From NCBI GenBank assembly GCA_020152595.1, contig JAIGNY010002782.1, positions 366,501-430,500 on the forward strand: a DNA stretch of 64,000 nucleotides, given 5' to 3'. The translations under genes were made by a program, and so were the position numbers. The stretch comes from Chiridota heheva (lineage: Eukaryota; Echinodermata; Holothuroidea; Apodida; Chiridotidae). Numbering within the stretch: position 1 is the stretch's first letter; every line of letters begins with the position of its first letter. Positions 46,846 through 60,149 of the stretch are shown in pieces. A model generated the notes under the pieces. That model did not search any database, had not been told where the DNA came from, and was given only the letters and a program-made list of their open reading frames with translations.

Positions 46846-48959
46846 GCAATTTCGAAAAAAAGTTCCCCGTTTACATAAATGAGTAATTTGATTGAAAACC
46901 ATCAAGGGACCACTTAAATTAACTTTACATTGTATAGCAGTGCGACGACGAGTGAACACACAATTACAATGACGGGGTCGTCACCTGCGTAATCAGTTAT
47001 GATAAAAACAATGCTATCACGAAACGCTTAATACGACCCGGACGAGAACACAGGTACGACGTACGGACAGACATAACATCGACAACCAAGTTAATATCCA
47101 CGGCCTTTGATAACCAGTTGTGGTGCACTGGCGTGTCTACCCAACCCAGGCTTGAACCCAGGACCTCGTGGTCTGTAGACATGTATGATAACCGCTACAC
47201 CACAGTAGGTAAATTATAGCAGTGCAGTATTATTGTTCTATTTATAAGATGTTCTCGAGTGAATAAATGTGCAGTGTCGTAATTTTCACTAACTGGCTTG
47301 TTGAAGTCTAGGGTGCTAAATAACATTCTCGTGTTTCATTTCAATTGTTGTTATGGTCAAAAGCTAGCATTTTGAAAGGGAAAACAGAATAATTACTTTG
47401 ATAAAATCTTGATTAATTTTCAATATTTCATAAGTAAACAAAATTCATCACATCAACGATATGTTCTAATAAACACATTTTACACATTTTTTGTGTGTTT
47501 GTGATTCAGAAAGTGTGTAATTTCAAGTGATTTAAGCCCTCGTCAAAACGGATAGATGGTTGAATTAAACATGGATGGTCATTTAAGAACTATCAAATCC
47601 GAAAAAAATTACCATATTTGTAGTGAATTGAAAGTGAAATAAACGCCTTCTCAAGTGTCAAGTGTTTTACCTCCTTTACTCGTTTCTTCTACTGTTTTTG
47701 TTTTTGTTGTTTGAATGATACCATGGACTACCTCTTTTTAGTTTGCTCTGGAAATAATTATGGCAAAAAGTTTAACAAACTTTCCGATTTTCCGAATGAT
47801 TTGGACCCTTGTGAGCATATGTCTCCCCTGCCTCTGAGAGGTGAACCTTCCTAATACGTGGCAGAATAACTTAGATGACGCTCTTATTAAACTCTCCCAG
47901 TAGACCTGGAGACTAGCAAATCATGGTTGTTTACCAAACCAACCAAAGAATTCATTTAATTTATCAGAGGAAATGACGTCTCTCGGTATACACCTAAGCA
48001 AGCAATTTTTTTTAAAGGAAATAAGTATAATCCGGTAAAATTTCGGTACAATTTAAAAGTATAATTTGAATAACAGCAATAGTATCATTACGGTTAATAT
48101 TTTTCCAATGCCTTTAGGCACCGCCTTGCTTTGGGAGGTCTTACAAACCTATCCTTCATAGACATGTTTAATTACTCCATGGTTACTTCCGTTATGTCGG
48201 AATCAAGAAGTTTACTGTCCCTTATTAAGGTGTTGTGTTGCAATTATTGCACACATGAAAAATATATGGCACATTGTCGAGAAAAACAGAACTAATACTG
48301 CGTTCAAACTTTACTTCGGTTCTTTACATTGTCACACTGTTTCGTTTCCAAAGCAATGAAATCTGGGTCTGAATCTAAACCTGAATGCCCAAGCTCTCTA
48401 AGGGCCTGGGAAAAATCAATCAATGTTATATGACTAACATATAACCTTTATTCCGGAGTCTTAAGCTACTTCATTTATGAGTAGTATATAAAGATCACTG
48501 TGCTGATAGATTTCCCAACATTCAATTGAGTTTTACAATCTGCATCATGGGAAATACTTAGAGCACATGCTGTCTGGGCCTTTTTTGGAGTTTCATGAAA
48601 ATCCCATTAATACTTATTTTAGATAATACTCACAATCTTCTATATCTCGAATTCCTTTCAAATCTTATTATTAGATTTAAAGCATCATCACTTATCATTG
48701 TTTTTGATTTTGGATTTTGGTTCATAAAATAATACATATTTGCATTGCAATCCATTATTTGGCACCCAGTCAACAATGAAATGTGGGATCCATATCAATT
48801 TTACGTGGAATTCATGGGCTTATATGGGTGTGGGCTTTCCCAAGCTGGTCCCATATGTCGTCGCAGGAAAGTAACGTTGTCCTATGTCCAAAAATGCCAC
48901 TTTGAGATGATCGCATTTAAAGTTCTTAATTCTGCACATGACTTGTCCTTCTCCTTCAA
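46846..48959. other. Unassigned DNA downstream of TIMP gene 1
   Basis: No coding family recognised. It contains the tRNA-like sequence at 47137-47208. Near 48745-48870 are words reminiscent of the 123-bp satellite (GGTCCCATATG, CATGGGCTTATATGGG) but not a full unit. Confidence 0.5.
47137..47208 (-). pseudogene. tRNA-like sequence (SINE head or tRNA pseudogene)
   Basis: On the minus strand, 72 bases with an A box TGGTGTAGCGG and a B box GGTTCAAGCC, both fitting RNA polymerase III consensus, and a D arm that pairs. The anticodon, T and acceptor stems have several mismatches, so a working tRNA is unlikely. The anticodon-loop position would read ACA. Confidence 0.5.
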
Positions 48960-49205
48960 AAATTGTTCCAGCAAATCATAACCACAAACTCACTGTAGCA
49001 AATAGTGAGACCACTTTATCTTAACTAAAATAACCACACAATAAGGACTTTATCCATTGCTAATATGATACTCAGCACCAACTTCCACAACAACTAAGGT
49101 TTTCAGAATAGAGAAAATAAAGAGGACAAATCTGACCCGACCTGGTTATGTATCAGGTCGGGTCTGACTGTTTGAAACTTTAGGGAGCAGAACAACTAAT
49201 GATTA
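48960..49205 (-). repeat. Dispersed repeat with hairpin, copy 2
   Basis: Reverse-complement relative of 6640-6960, including TTCCAGCAAATCATA, GATACTCAGCACCAACTTCC, and the hairpin GACCCGACCTG ... CAGGTCGGGTC. It borders the 123-bp satellite array. Confidence 0.65.
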
Positions 49206-49368
49206 ATTGAGCACATAGCACATTTTCTTTTTCCACGATTTTTTTCCCCCTAGATGATATATGTTAAGTCAAAGGTATAGAAAGTAGTCTACTTGGTCAT
49301 AGAATAACTTCCAATATAAAAGTCAATTTTGCCAAATATGGACATTGGACAACTTTACCTTCTTGGGA

Positions 49369-52300
49369 CGATGTGTTTTAAACGGGAAACACCATACATA
49401 GGATTCCCCATATGAGCACCACATGGGATAACGCATCTGGGTCCGATGTGGGAAACATCGCGATAGGCATGGGCTGGTCCACGTTGGTCCCATATGTGTT
49501 TTAAACGGAAAACACCATACATAGGATTTCCCATATGAGCACCACATGGGATAACGCATCTGGGTCCGATGTGGGAAACATCGCGATAGGCATGGGCTGG
49601 TCCACGTTGATCCCATATGTGTTTTAAACGAAAAACACCATACATAGGATTTCCCATATGAGCACCACATGGGATAACGCATCTGGGTCCGATGTGGGAA
49701 ACATCGCGATAGGCATGGGCTGGTCCACGTTGGTCCCATATGTGTTTTAAACGGAAAACACCATACATAGGATTTCCCATATGAGCACCACATGGGATAA
49801 CGCATCTGGGTCCGATGTGGGAAACATCGCGATAGGCATGGGCTGGTCCACGTTGATCCCATATGTGTTTTAAACGAAAAACACCATACATAGGATTTCC
49901 CATATGAGCACCACATGGGATAACGCATCTGGGTCCGATGTGGGAAACATCGCGATAGGCATGGGCTGGTCCACGTTGGTCCCATATGTGTTTTAAACGG
50001 AAAACACCATACATAGGATTTCCCATATGAGCACCACATGGGATAACGCATCTGGGTCCGATGTGGGAAACATCGCGATAGGCATGGGCTGGTCCACGTT
50101 GATCCCATATGTGTTTTAAACGAAAAACACCATACATAGGATTTCCCATATGAGCACCACATGGGATAACGCATCTGGGTCCGATGTGGGAAACATCGCG
50201 ATAGGCATGGGCTGGTCCACGTTGGTCCCATATGTGTTTTAAACGGAAAACACCATACATAGGATTTCCCATATGAGCACCACATGGGATAACGCATCTG
50301 GGTCCGATGTGGGAAACATCGCGATAGGCATGGGCTGGTCCACGTTGATCCCATATGTGTTTTAAACGAAAAACACCATACATAGGATTTCCCATATGAG
50401 CACCACATGGGATAACGCATCTGGGTCCGATGTGGGAAACATCGCGATAGGCATGGGCTGGTCCACGTTGGTCCCATATGTGTTTTAAACGGAAAACACC
50501 ATACATAGGATTTCCCATATGAGCACCACATGGGATAACGCATCTGGGTCCGATGTGGGAAACATCGCGATAGGCATGGGCTGGTCCACGTTGATCCCAT
50601 ATGTGTTTTAAACGGAAAACACCATACATAGGATTTCCCATATGAGCACCACATGGGATAACGCATCTGGGTCCGATGTGGGAAACATCGCGATAGGCAT
50701 GGGCTGGTCCACGTTGATCCCATATGTGTTTTAAACGAAAACACCATACATAGGATTCCCCATAATGAGCACCACATGGGATAACGCATCTGGGTCCGAT
50801 GTGGGAAACATCGCGATAGGCATGGGCTGGTCCACGTTGGTCCCATATGTGTTTTAAACGGAAAACACCATACATAGGATTTCCCATATGAGCACCACAT
50901 GGGATAACGCATCTGGGTCCGATGTGGGAAACATCGCGATAGGCATGGGCTGGTCCACGTTGATCCCATATGTGTTTTAAACGAAAAACACCATACATAG
51001 GATTTCCCATATGAGCACCACATGGGATAACGCATCTGGGTCCGATGGGAAACATCGCGATAGGCATGGGCTGGTCCACGTTGGTCCCATATGTGTTTTA
51101 AACGGAAAACACCATACATAGGATTTCCCATATGAGCACCACATGGGATAACGCATCTGGGTCCGATGTGGGAAACATCGCGATAGGCATGGGCTGGTCC
51201 ACGTTGATCCCATATGTGTTTTAAACGAAAAACACCATACATAGGATTTCCCATATGAGCACCACATGGGATAACGCATCTGGGTCCGATGTGGGAAACA
51301 TCGCGATAGGCATGGGCTGGTCCACGTTGATCCCATATGTGTTTTAAACGGAAAACACCATACATAGGATTTCCATATGAGCACCACATGGGATAACGCA
51401 TCTGGGTCCGATGTGGGAAACATCGCGATAGGCATGGGCTGGTCCACGTTGATCCCATATGTCTTTTAAACGAAAAACACCATACATAGGATTTCCCATA
51501 TGAGCACCACATGGAATAACGCATCTGGGTCCGATGTGGGAAACATCGCGATAGGCATGGGCTGGTCCACGTTGGTCCCATATGTGTTTTAAACGGAAAA
51601 CACCATACATAGGATTTCCCATATGAGCACCACATGGGATAACGCATCTGGGTCCGATGTGGGAAACATCGCGATAGGCATGGGCTGGTCCACGTTGATC
51701 CCATATGTGTTTTAAACGGAAAACACCATACATAGGATTTCCCATATGAGCACCACATGGGATAACGCATCTGGGTCCGATGTGGGAAACATCGCGATAG
51801 GCATGGGCTGGTCCACGTTGATCCCATATGTGTTTTAAACGAAAAACACCATACATAGGATTCCCCATATGAGCACCACATGGGATAACGCATCTGGGTC
51901 CGATGTGGGAAACATCGCGATAGGCATGGGCTGGTCCACGTTGGTCCCATATGTGTTTTAAACGGAAAACACCATACATAGGATTTCCCATATGAGCACC
52001 ACATGGGATAACGCATCTGGGTCCGATGTGGGAAACATCGCGATAGGCATGGGCTGGTCCACGTTGATCCCATATGTGTTTTAAACGAAAAACACCATAC
52101 ATAGGATTTCCCATATGAGCACCACATGGGATAACGCATCTGGGTCCGATGTGGGAAACATCGCGATAGGCATGGGCTGGTCCACGTTGGTCCCATATGT
52201 GTTTTAAACGGAAAACACCATACATAGGATTTCCCATATGAGCACCACATGGGATAACGCATCTGGGTCCGATGTGGGAAACATCGCGCTAGGCATGGGC

Positions 52301-52420
52301 TTGTCCACGTTGGTCCCATATGGGTTTTAAACGGGCAACGCCATACATAGGATTGCTCATATGAGCCTCACGTGGCATAACCCATCTGGGTTCGATGTGG
52401 GAAGCACCGCGATGAGAGTA
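49369..52420. repeat. 123-bp satellite array with dimeric higher-order pattern
   Basis: About 25 head-to-tail copies of a 123-bp unit containing CATATGTGTTTTAAACG, CACCATACATAGGATTTCCC, GATAACGCATCTGGGTCCGA, ATCGCGATAGGCATGGGCTG. Inner copies are nearly identical; the first and especially the last (from 52310) are diverged. Two unit types alternate: one with TTGGTCCC and AACGGAAAAC, the other with TTGATCCC and AACGAAAAAC. As 123 = 3 x 41, minus-strand frames stay open (up to 998 codons). Small indels at about 50740, 51046 and 51372 shift frames. Several CATATG/CCATATGG-type palindromes lie in each unit. Confidence 0.97.
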
Positions 52421-52616
52421 CAACACTTTTAAGTGGGTGGAGTTTAAATGTTTGGGTTTTGAAATAAATTACATCTAAGTTTATTTATCCATATACAATA
52501 TTCTCCCAAGTTTCATTTCAGTTTGAATATTGCTGATCAAACAGACATACAGCATACATGCTTCACATGTTTATGATAATCCCAAAATGAAACAATTTCA
52601 CTTCACTTATTTATTC

Positions 52617-53005
52617 ATTCCAGTCAGAAATGAGAGAATGCACATGTACATGTGGCCCATCCAGCTTCACACAAGATGAAAACAATGTAGCAAGGGAGGT
52701 ACCAAAGTGCTACAGTAGCCATGGTAGCTCCCCTAGATCACAAGCAAAGCGAAGTGAACTATACAAAATGGGATGACAAGCTGGCCAAAAATACGACGTC
52801 ACCTGCAAATCACGTCAGGGTCACCACTTTAGTGAACTGTTGTTACCTTATAGTCCACCGGTTTGTATGACGTGGTATGGCCTGGTAAGCGGTAAGCTGC
52901 TCTCACCGTGGGGGACCTGCAGACGAAAACAAGAGGATCCATTTGAATACAAACGTAACTAAGTAAATAGACAGAGCGTGCGTGCTAGTATAAGAACACG
53001 CTACC
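52617..53005 (-). repeat. Dispersed repeat, inverted relative of 55465-56395
   Basis: On the minus strand it contains GCGTGTTCTTATACTAGCAC, GGATCCTCTT, TTCGTCTGCAGGTCCCC, GGTGAGAGCAGCTTAC, CCACGTCATACAAA and GGTGGACTATAAGGTAAC, all found in the same order on plus at 56225-56380. It ends with ACATGTGCATTCTCTCATTT CTGACTG, also found at 55630. Confidence 0.8.
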
Positions 53006-53009
53006 ACAC

Positions 53010-53410
53010 CATAGGCGGCCCGCGGGCCAAATCTGGCCCGCAAGACAATCCAATCTGGCCCGCGAACAATAGTCGTTATATAATGCAATACAATGCATTG
53101 CATGTAAGATCAATCCGAGTGAGATTGGTAAAAATAGCAAAATGCTCCTTTATTTGGGGGTTTTTCCCAGGCAGATCAGCTCCCTAATCAAACAAACAAA
53201 AAATCTTTAGTTCCGTTTTAAATTAGGCCTCGCGGCTTCTCAAAGGAAGGTGGATAAGAGCACCGCCGACATCTGGCGTACATTCTTCTAATCGCGCACG
53301 CTCTCAACTTGTTTGTATTTGGTGATTGTTTTGACGAGTTTTGTTTGTCACATGACGCTGGTTTTGCCACATGATTGGCCCACGGGCTGAAGCTGTTGTG
53401 AAATGGATTT
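53010..53410. mobile_element. GGCCCGC-family element, second copy
   Basis: CGGCCCGCGGGCCAAATCTG, GACAATCCAATCTGG, GCAGATCAGC, GACATCTGGCGTACAT and TTGTTTTGACG follow the order of 4161-4920 without the nested MITE. The outer ends are less clear here. Confidence 0.65.
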
Positions 53411-54385
53411 TTTTTTTTAACAACCCTTGCCCTATTGTTGCTAGGTGTAGCTCATTGTGATTCCACGTATACTTATTATTGTAGCTCACGCATATGTACA
53501 TCATTGTGGCTCTCGCATACGTTTAACGCAAACTACAAACTAACCCAGAGCTGGTAAATTCTGCGTCAAATTTTGTATCCAATGAATGGGGTGCATCGTT
53601 GCTTTCCTTTAGGCCGTCTGTTTGGTAACAACCATTTTGTATTTAAATTTAAAGAAATTTATACAATCGTCTCAAAAGAATTTTATACAATTCATTCCTT
53701 ATATGAAAAGCAATTAAATGGTACGTTCTTACCTTACAATCCTGGGAAATGAGACATCGTTACTTTGAAGTACTCTTAAGTAGAAATTCTGCAAATCATT
53801 CAAAAAGGTGCAAAATCATTCTCAAATACATCAACTTATAGCACGTAGATTTGTCAGATAACCCTATCTGATTTTCATCAAATAAAGCAAGGTGATTATC
53901 TGATTATGCTGTTTAGCAGGTTTGTCCGATAAAATCAGTAGAGGTGAGTATATAGAAATGGGTGTTTTATTTTTTGAATGGAAAGGTATGTGGGCAGGGT
54001 GGGATGGTAGCGCAGCATGGAGGACAGTAAATGTATTGACTGATTGAGGGGATGAAATCGATGGGCGATATTAGGATGTTCATATGATGTTTGGGTAGAG
54101 ATCGGTGGAGGAATAAATACCATCAGGAAGTTGCTATTTTCAGAAAATTGTTATCCTTGTGATACTGTTGCTACTCATTTTTGTTCATAAACTGAGTCTA
54201 CTATTACACTCTCCCACATGGAATTTCCTCTTTTTGAACACTTCACATTGTGACTAGCTGTCTCTTTCGGTCTGCTGCTAAATATATGCGTTTGGCGGCA
54301 AAATCTACAGCATTGTAGCGGATGCAGCAATGCGACATGACAACAGTGTGACATGTCGTCCAAATTGTTTTAAAGGAGTTCTTGG
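53411..54385. other. Unassigned DNA
   Basis: AT-rich sequence without a recognised gene or element end. Confidence 0.45.
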
Positions 54386-55293
54386 CCTCGACAAATTTTA
54401 TCCATTAACCATTGAATATACACAAATTTATTGAGCTTGTCCCCTTTCCAACTCAAAGGTCGCAACGCTCCGTTACTTCATTATATGCCTCATCAGAGCA
54501 CAGATTGTCTTCTGCCTGGTAGTGAGTCGAGATGTGATTTCAGAAAAACAATTGTGATGACCGTGAAGATCCTTGAACATGAAAGTCATTTCATAAATAT
54601 GGTCCAGTTTGCACTGATACCCACCAGGGCTACAGCCTACCCGGGCACCACAACCTCAGGCCACACTCCCATACACACACCCTTTCTTCTCAAATTTCAC
54701 AACCGAATTTACCAGTGCATGTGAAATGAATGGCATCCTTTGTTGTGAAATTTTTGAAATGATTACTCGTGTAGCCCAGACAGTAAGATAATCTATTTGG
54801 GGAGACCAATAAATATTTCAGCCTCAACAAATTGTCTCCATAACCCCTGGAAATGCATACAATTATTGTGGTTGTATCCTTCCATTCGCAAAGGTCGCAA
54901 CGGTCCGTTACTTCATCGCATGCCTCATCAGAGTGTCCTCTACCCGTAAGCGAGTCGAGATTTGATTTTAGAGAAGAAAACAAATTACGATGGTACGTGA
55001 ACAGGCAGACAGGTGAAGATCCTTGGACATCAAAGTTCCAGTCTGAGATTATATTATAAATATGGTCTAGTTTGCACTGATACCCAGGGGCCATAGGCAA
55101 GCCCGGACACCACAACCTCACCTCCACACCCACACACACACCCACACACATACACACACACACACCTACACACACGATACCACCACTGAAGGTCAAACGA
55201 TTAACATCCATTGTTGATCAATTTTCGCAATGATTACTCGTGTAACCTTAGAAAGTAAGATCATCTATTTGGGGAGATCAATCAATATCTCAG
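54386..55293. repeat. Two-copy tandem duplication, about 435 bp
   Basis: 54386-54820 and 54821-55293 share, in order, AAAGGTCGCAACG.TCCGTTACTT, GCCTCATCAGAG, GAGTCGAGAT, TAAATATGGTC, AGTTTGCACTGATACCCA, GATTACTCGTGTA and ATCTATTTGGGGAGA. The second copy has a CACA microsatellite at 55110-55175. A minus-strand frame of 173 codons (54690-55211) runs through part of both copies; it resembles no family I know. Confidence 0.82.
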
Positions 55294-55464
55294 ATTGCCT
55301 TTGAAGAAAGCGTAAAGATTTGGCCATGACTATTTAGAAATTTTGTTCAACCTGTTTAGATTACGTCGACATAAAGCGGATGTAAGTGGATGGTAATATG
55401 CAATCATTGTTTTTGAAGCATGGGCAATGGTTGATATTAAACACTATTTCGTAAACCTGTAGCG

Positions 55465-56395
55465 GGTTGGTACTTCCCTTGCTGCGTTGTTTTCATGTTT
55501 GTATAGCTTTTGTTCTACACCCCTTTTGGTTCCAGTTTCAGTGAGGTCTGTGTGTTGTGGAGTATTTTGATCGGTTCTTAGGCCTCTGTTGTTTATTCAG
55601 TTTGTGTATGGGCTACATATACAGATATACATGTGCATTCTCTCATTTCTGACTGCAGCAGAAGAGAGATAGCACATATGGTATGTGGTGCTATAACCTG
55701 TTCGCCAGCTAAGTTGCTTTACTTTTATCTTATCTATCAACTCGATCATCTAAGTACCTTTGGTTTATGCACATCAGTTCAATGTAGCCTACCATACTGT
55801 ATCTAGTATCAACTCATTGTGTATGCCAACGCTAACTCACCTGCTTGGTATACGTTACTTATTTACATTCATTAGGTCCCATGCTTAGGCTATGGAATTA
55901 GTGCCTACGGTAAAGCCAATGCATATTTGTACCTCATTATTCATTGGGTACCTTCTGCCCAGCACATGATCTGCCCAGCACATGATCATCATCTGCCCTG
56001 CCGACCACGCGTGTAGTCTTATATACTCTTTTTCACACGCGCGCATTACTAACTCACTTGGAATGTTCCCAACTCACTTGGATTGTTGCTGTGGTCATGT
56101 TGGTATACCTACCCCTAGTGCTGGCATATCCCACTAATTTACCCGCGACATCTCGCTACATCGGTAGCTTAGGCAGTTAGGTAAACCAACATGCCCCTAT
56201 TGTATTTGTCATTACATTATCATTGTATGGAGCGTGTTCTTATACTAGCACACATGCTCGTCTTTTTACTTAGTTACGCTTGTATTCACAGGGATCCTCT
56301 TTTTTCGTCTACAGGTCCCCAGGGTGAGAGCAGCTTACTAGGCCACACCACGTCATACAAATTGGTGGACTATAAGGTAACAGTTCACCACAAAC
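55465..56395 (+). repeat. Dispersed repeat, plus-strand copy
   Basis: Relative of 52617-53005. The copy is longer: between the ACATGTGCATTCTCTCATTT block (55628) and the GCGTGTTCTTATACTAGCAC block (56225) are about 600 bases not in the other copy. The block after TCTACAG at 56315 stays open for about 40 codons. Confidence 0.75.
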
Positions 56396-57419
56396 CCACT
56401 ACCCTGCCGGGCAAATCAAGGCCCGGGGTAACAGGTTGGATTCTTCTTTTATTCCCATCAACTTGACCATTTGAAATAACAAGGATGCAATGATAAACGA
56501 AAGAGAGGAGGAGAGAACTGGTACATTACAATGAGGATTTTGCATAGTTGCTTACGTGGGTATAGGAAGTACGTTGGCATATAATGTATGTCATATGCAA
56601 CCTTTAATTCTATTACACTAGTCATCCACAAACCAAAACCTAAACTCTTAATCTGCACGTTTCTTTTACGGAATACCCTGGTTGTACTAAAGCAATAGCA
56701 CGGCACCATTAGATGTTAAAGTAAACAAATATTCAAAATGCAAAATATGTGTAATAGCACAAGCTAATGCGAACATAAATCAGAACAGCATGACTGCGTT
56801 GTATCAGTTCATTATTTTAGTGTATGATTGATTACATCCTTTTGTTGTGGTATGTAATGAATCATAGAAATCCACAAATTGAGCACTAACAAGAAATGAA
56901 ATTAATTTACAGACAACTATTCAATAATAAGGGTTTTCATTTATATATTGATATTTATTTATTTTTTCTTTAATCGATATATAGCAATGAAAAACTTCAA
57001 TACGTTATTAGTTGGTGATCAAGACGTTCAATTTTGATTTTTTAGAGATTGCACCCAATGAGAAACTTTTTTAACTTAAAGTGAGCACCACGATATTATT
57101 CGTCATTTAAATGCACTGACTGTATTTCACAGGAACTCATCAAATGGACCCAGATTGAAAATGATACAGTATTTGGATAGTTGCTATGGACCTAAATCAA
57201 CATCGAGATGAACAATTCCAATAAGTCAGTACATGGTAACGATAATATGTATAGCGCAATGCAGGTCAAGAGGCAAATTGAGAATGTATTGCCATACGCA
57301 TCACTGATACGCATTGAATAACACCGTTACTTCCCGTTGTTTTCCGTTTAATATTTGAGTGGATTCGGTGACTTACATGTATGTATTGTGCTTTTGAAAT
57401 GGATGTTTCTTCGATTAGG
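56396..57419. other. Unassigned DNA
   Basis: No recognised coding or element structure. Confidence 0.45.
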
Positions 57420-57960
<541 letters not shown>

Positions 57961-58059
57961 ATTAGATTAAACTAGAATGATGAATACCGTCATGGCTCGC
58001 ATACTGATTCGAATTGACACAGATTATTATTAAGTCCAATTTAAAAACATCACACTATT

Positions 58060-58650
58060 CACTGCACCCTATGTCCGATCTGACATCCCACCGTATATCC
58101 CACATATCATCACACTCCTGTCCCATATGACATTCATCTCTATGTCCCACATGACATCCATACCCATGTGCCACATGTCATTTCTCCCTATGCATGTTCC
58201 ACATGGAATTCTTCCCATTGTCTCACATGACATCCCTCACCATGTCCCACCCTACCATGCTCCACATTGCATAAATGTCCCTCATGGCGTCTCATCCTAA
58301 AGATGTACCACATGACATCCATCTCTATGTCCCACATGACATCCCTACCCATGTGCCACATGTCATTCCTCCAAATGCCCACATGGAATCCTTTCCTCAG
58401 TCCCACATGGCATCACTCTCCATGTCCCACCCCCTCCACCCCTATGTTACACATGGCATCCCTTTCTATGTCCCACATGGCATCCCTTTCTAAGTCCCAC
58501 ATGGCATCCCATCCTAAAGATGTACCAAATGGCATCCAACTCGGATGTTCCATATGCTATCCGACCCCATGTACTATACGACACCCCTCCCTGTGTCCCA
58601 CATGACATCCATCTCTATGTCTCTAATGGCATCCATATCTATATCCCACA
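58060..58650 (-). repeat. 24-bp-type array, right (inverted) arm
   Basis: About 20 loose copies of ATGTCCCACATGGCATCCCT with 3-5 variable bases between. It is the reverse complement of the unit in 57420-57960. Reading frames of repeated SHMASLSM type are by-products. Confidence 0.85.
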
Positions 58651-58869
58651 CTTCCCAGAGATTATACTACATTCAGTGAAATCATTTGAAAACTTGTTCG
58701 TGGTAAAATGACTTTGTTATGTTTTGCCTTTACTTAAAACAACATTTAACGTACCTAGGAATAAGATTAATGACATAGCGAAATATTCGATAAATAATAT
58801 ATAATAAGTGAACCAGAATTGGACCAAGAGGACAAGAAATTTGTGCTGATTCTTAATCCATTTCTTGGG

Positions 58870-59215
58870 CCAAGCTAGACTACGGCAGTTTTGTCTACTG
58901 CGCCACCCACAACTCTCACCTTAATCACAACTACACCATACAGAACGAAGCCCTCAGGCTTTGCCTGGGCGCATACAAGACTTCAATCCGTAGCCTCCAT
59001 ATTGAAGCCAATGAGCTCTCCTTCCTTCTCGGGTGTAAAACGCTCAGCCTATCCTACGCCACTAGGACCCTCGCGAACATCCATAATTCCGTCTACAACC
59101 CCATCAGATACCCCAACTTCTCCACACCTCCTTTTCGTCCTACGCATCTACTCTCGCCACCTTCTCATACCCCCTCCCCGTGGGCCACTCGTACCCTTTC
59201 TATCTATCACCCAAC
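58870..59215 (+). mobile_element. LINE fragment (RT to RNase H region)
   Basis: GGCAGTTTTGTCTACTGCGC, CACAACTCTCACCTTAA and ATGAAGCC-like words follow 43600-43990 of the LINE in the TIMP intron. It codes for a piece of the RT C-terminal region (YGSFVYCATHNSHLNHNYT-like) and is truncated at both ends. Confidence 0.75.
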
Positions 59216-59921
59216 TTCTACAGCATGAAATAGATGAATGTGACCTACAAGATATCGCTTAGACACTAGTTTATGAAAAGTAGCAACAAGCATATCTATA
59301 AAAAGAATATATGTAGTGTGGCTGAAATGGATATAATAATTAATAGTATTGAAAAGGGTCATTGTTGAAAACATAAACTGATAGTCATATCTGCTCTTGA
59401 CAAGATATTTAGAGCGATTAAAAGTGAGATAATAATTTACAAAATATGGCGGCATCTTGATTTTCATCATGGCCGCCATTTATGTTTGACGACAATATTA
59501 ACAATGGGTTGGTATTGAAAATGGCGGCCATTTTTAAATTTCAAGATGGCCGCCATGACGATGTCGGGGGAAAAATAGAACTCTTTTTAGATTTGCACGA
59601 CCTGAAATGACAAAAAAATGCAATAAATTTAATCTCGGCAAGCCTATCTCGCAAAATAACACTAGACTCTTCACTATTAACGAGTTTATATTTCTGAAGC
59701 TTGCTATAAACTTTATAAACTAACATTAGATAGTACCATAGTCTCCCGGTAGAACCATGGGGAGTGGCCATTTTACTTACTTGTTTAATATTTTAAAGCA
59801 CATTGGCTTATTCATGACGCTTCGATGGTTTTTTGCTGGTTGCAAAGTGTAGTTTTTGTCGGTTTAATTTTTCGTGAAGGAAAAACACGATATGTGAAAA
59901 TGTCTCTCTATAGTTTGCTGT
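59216..59921. other. Unassigned DNA with GGCGGCCAT palindromes
   Basis: ATGGCGGC/GCCGCCAT motifs occur in both orientations at 59445-59560, forming short hairpins; possibly a degraded element. Otherwise nothing recognised. Confidence 0.45.
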
Positions 59922-60149
59922 CACTCTGAAAAAGGAATGGTCAAATTTGATTATAACATGGTCACATCTGCACAAAACCAACTTTGGTCAAAATTGAACA
60001 ACAAATTTGACCACAATATGGTCAAATTTGTCCCGAATTATCATATTATGGTCAAATTTGATCATGTTATGGTCGTTCAATTTTGACCAAAGTTGGTTCG
60101 GTGCAAAGTTGACCATGTTATGGTCAAATTTGACCATTCGTGTACAGTG
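59922..60149. mobile_element. Palindromic MITE (GGTCAAATTTGACC)
   Basis: The two halves are inverted copies for about 80 bases from each end: left CACTCTG ... GAATGGTCAAATTTGA ... AACCAACTTTGGTCAAAATT; the right half ends with the complement, closing in CAGTG. The interior is further built of TATGGTCAAATTTG. Total 228 bases, no coding. Element class unknown. Confidence 0.8.

Noticed and set aside
47137-47208. Functional tRNA gene
   Set aside because: The A and B boxes are good but acceptor, anticodon and T stems have too many mismatches.
49323-52319. 998-codon minus-strand open reading frame with a 41-residue repeat
   Set aside because: It is the 123-bp satellite read in a stop-free frame. 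A second frame is also open for 574 codons, and indels switch between them without any sign of frame selection.
54690-55211. 173-codon minus-strand gene
   Set aside because: It crosses the border of a tandem duplication and a CACA microsatellite and resembles no known family; kept only as a repeat with an open question.
58267-58711. Met/His/Ser-rich repeated proteins on plus
   Set aside because: They are by-products of the 24-bp array, in all three frames.
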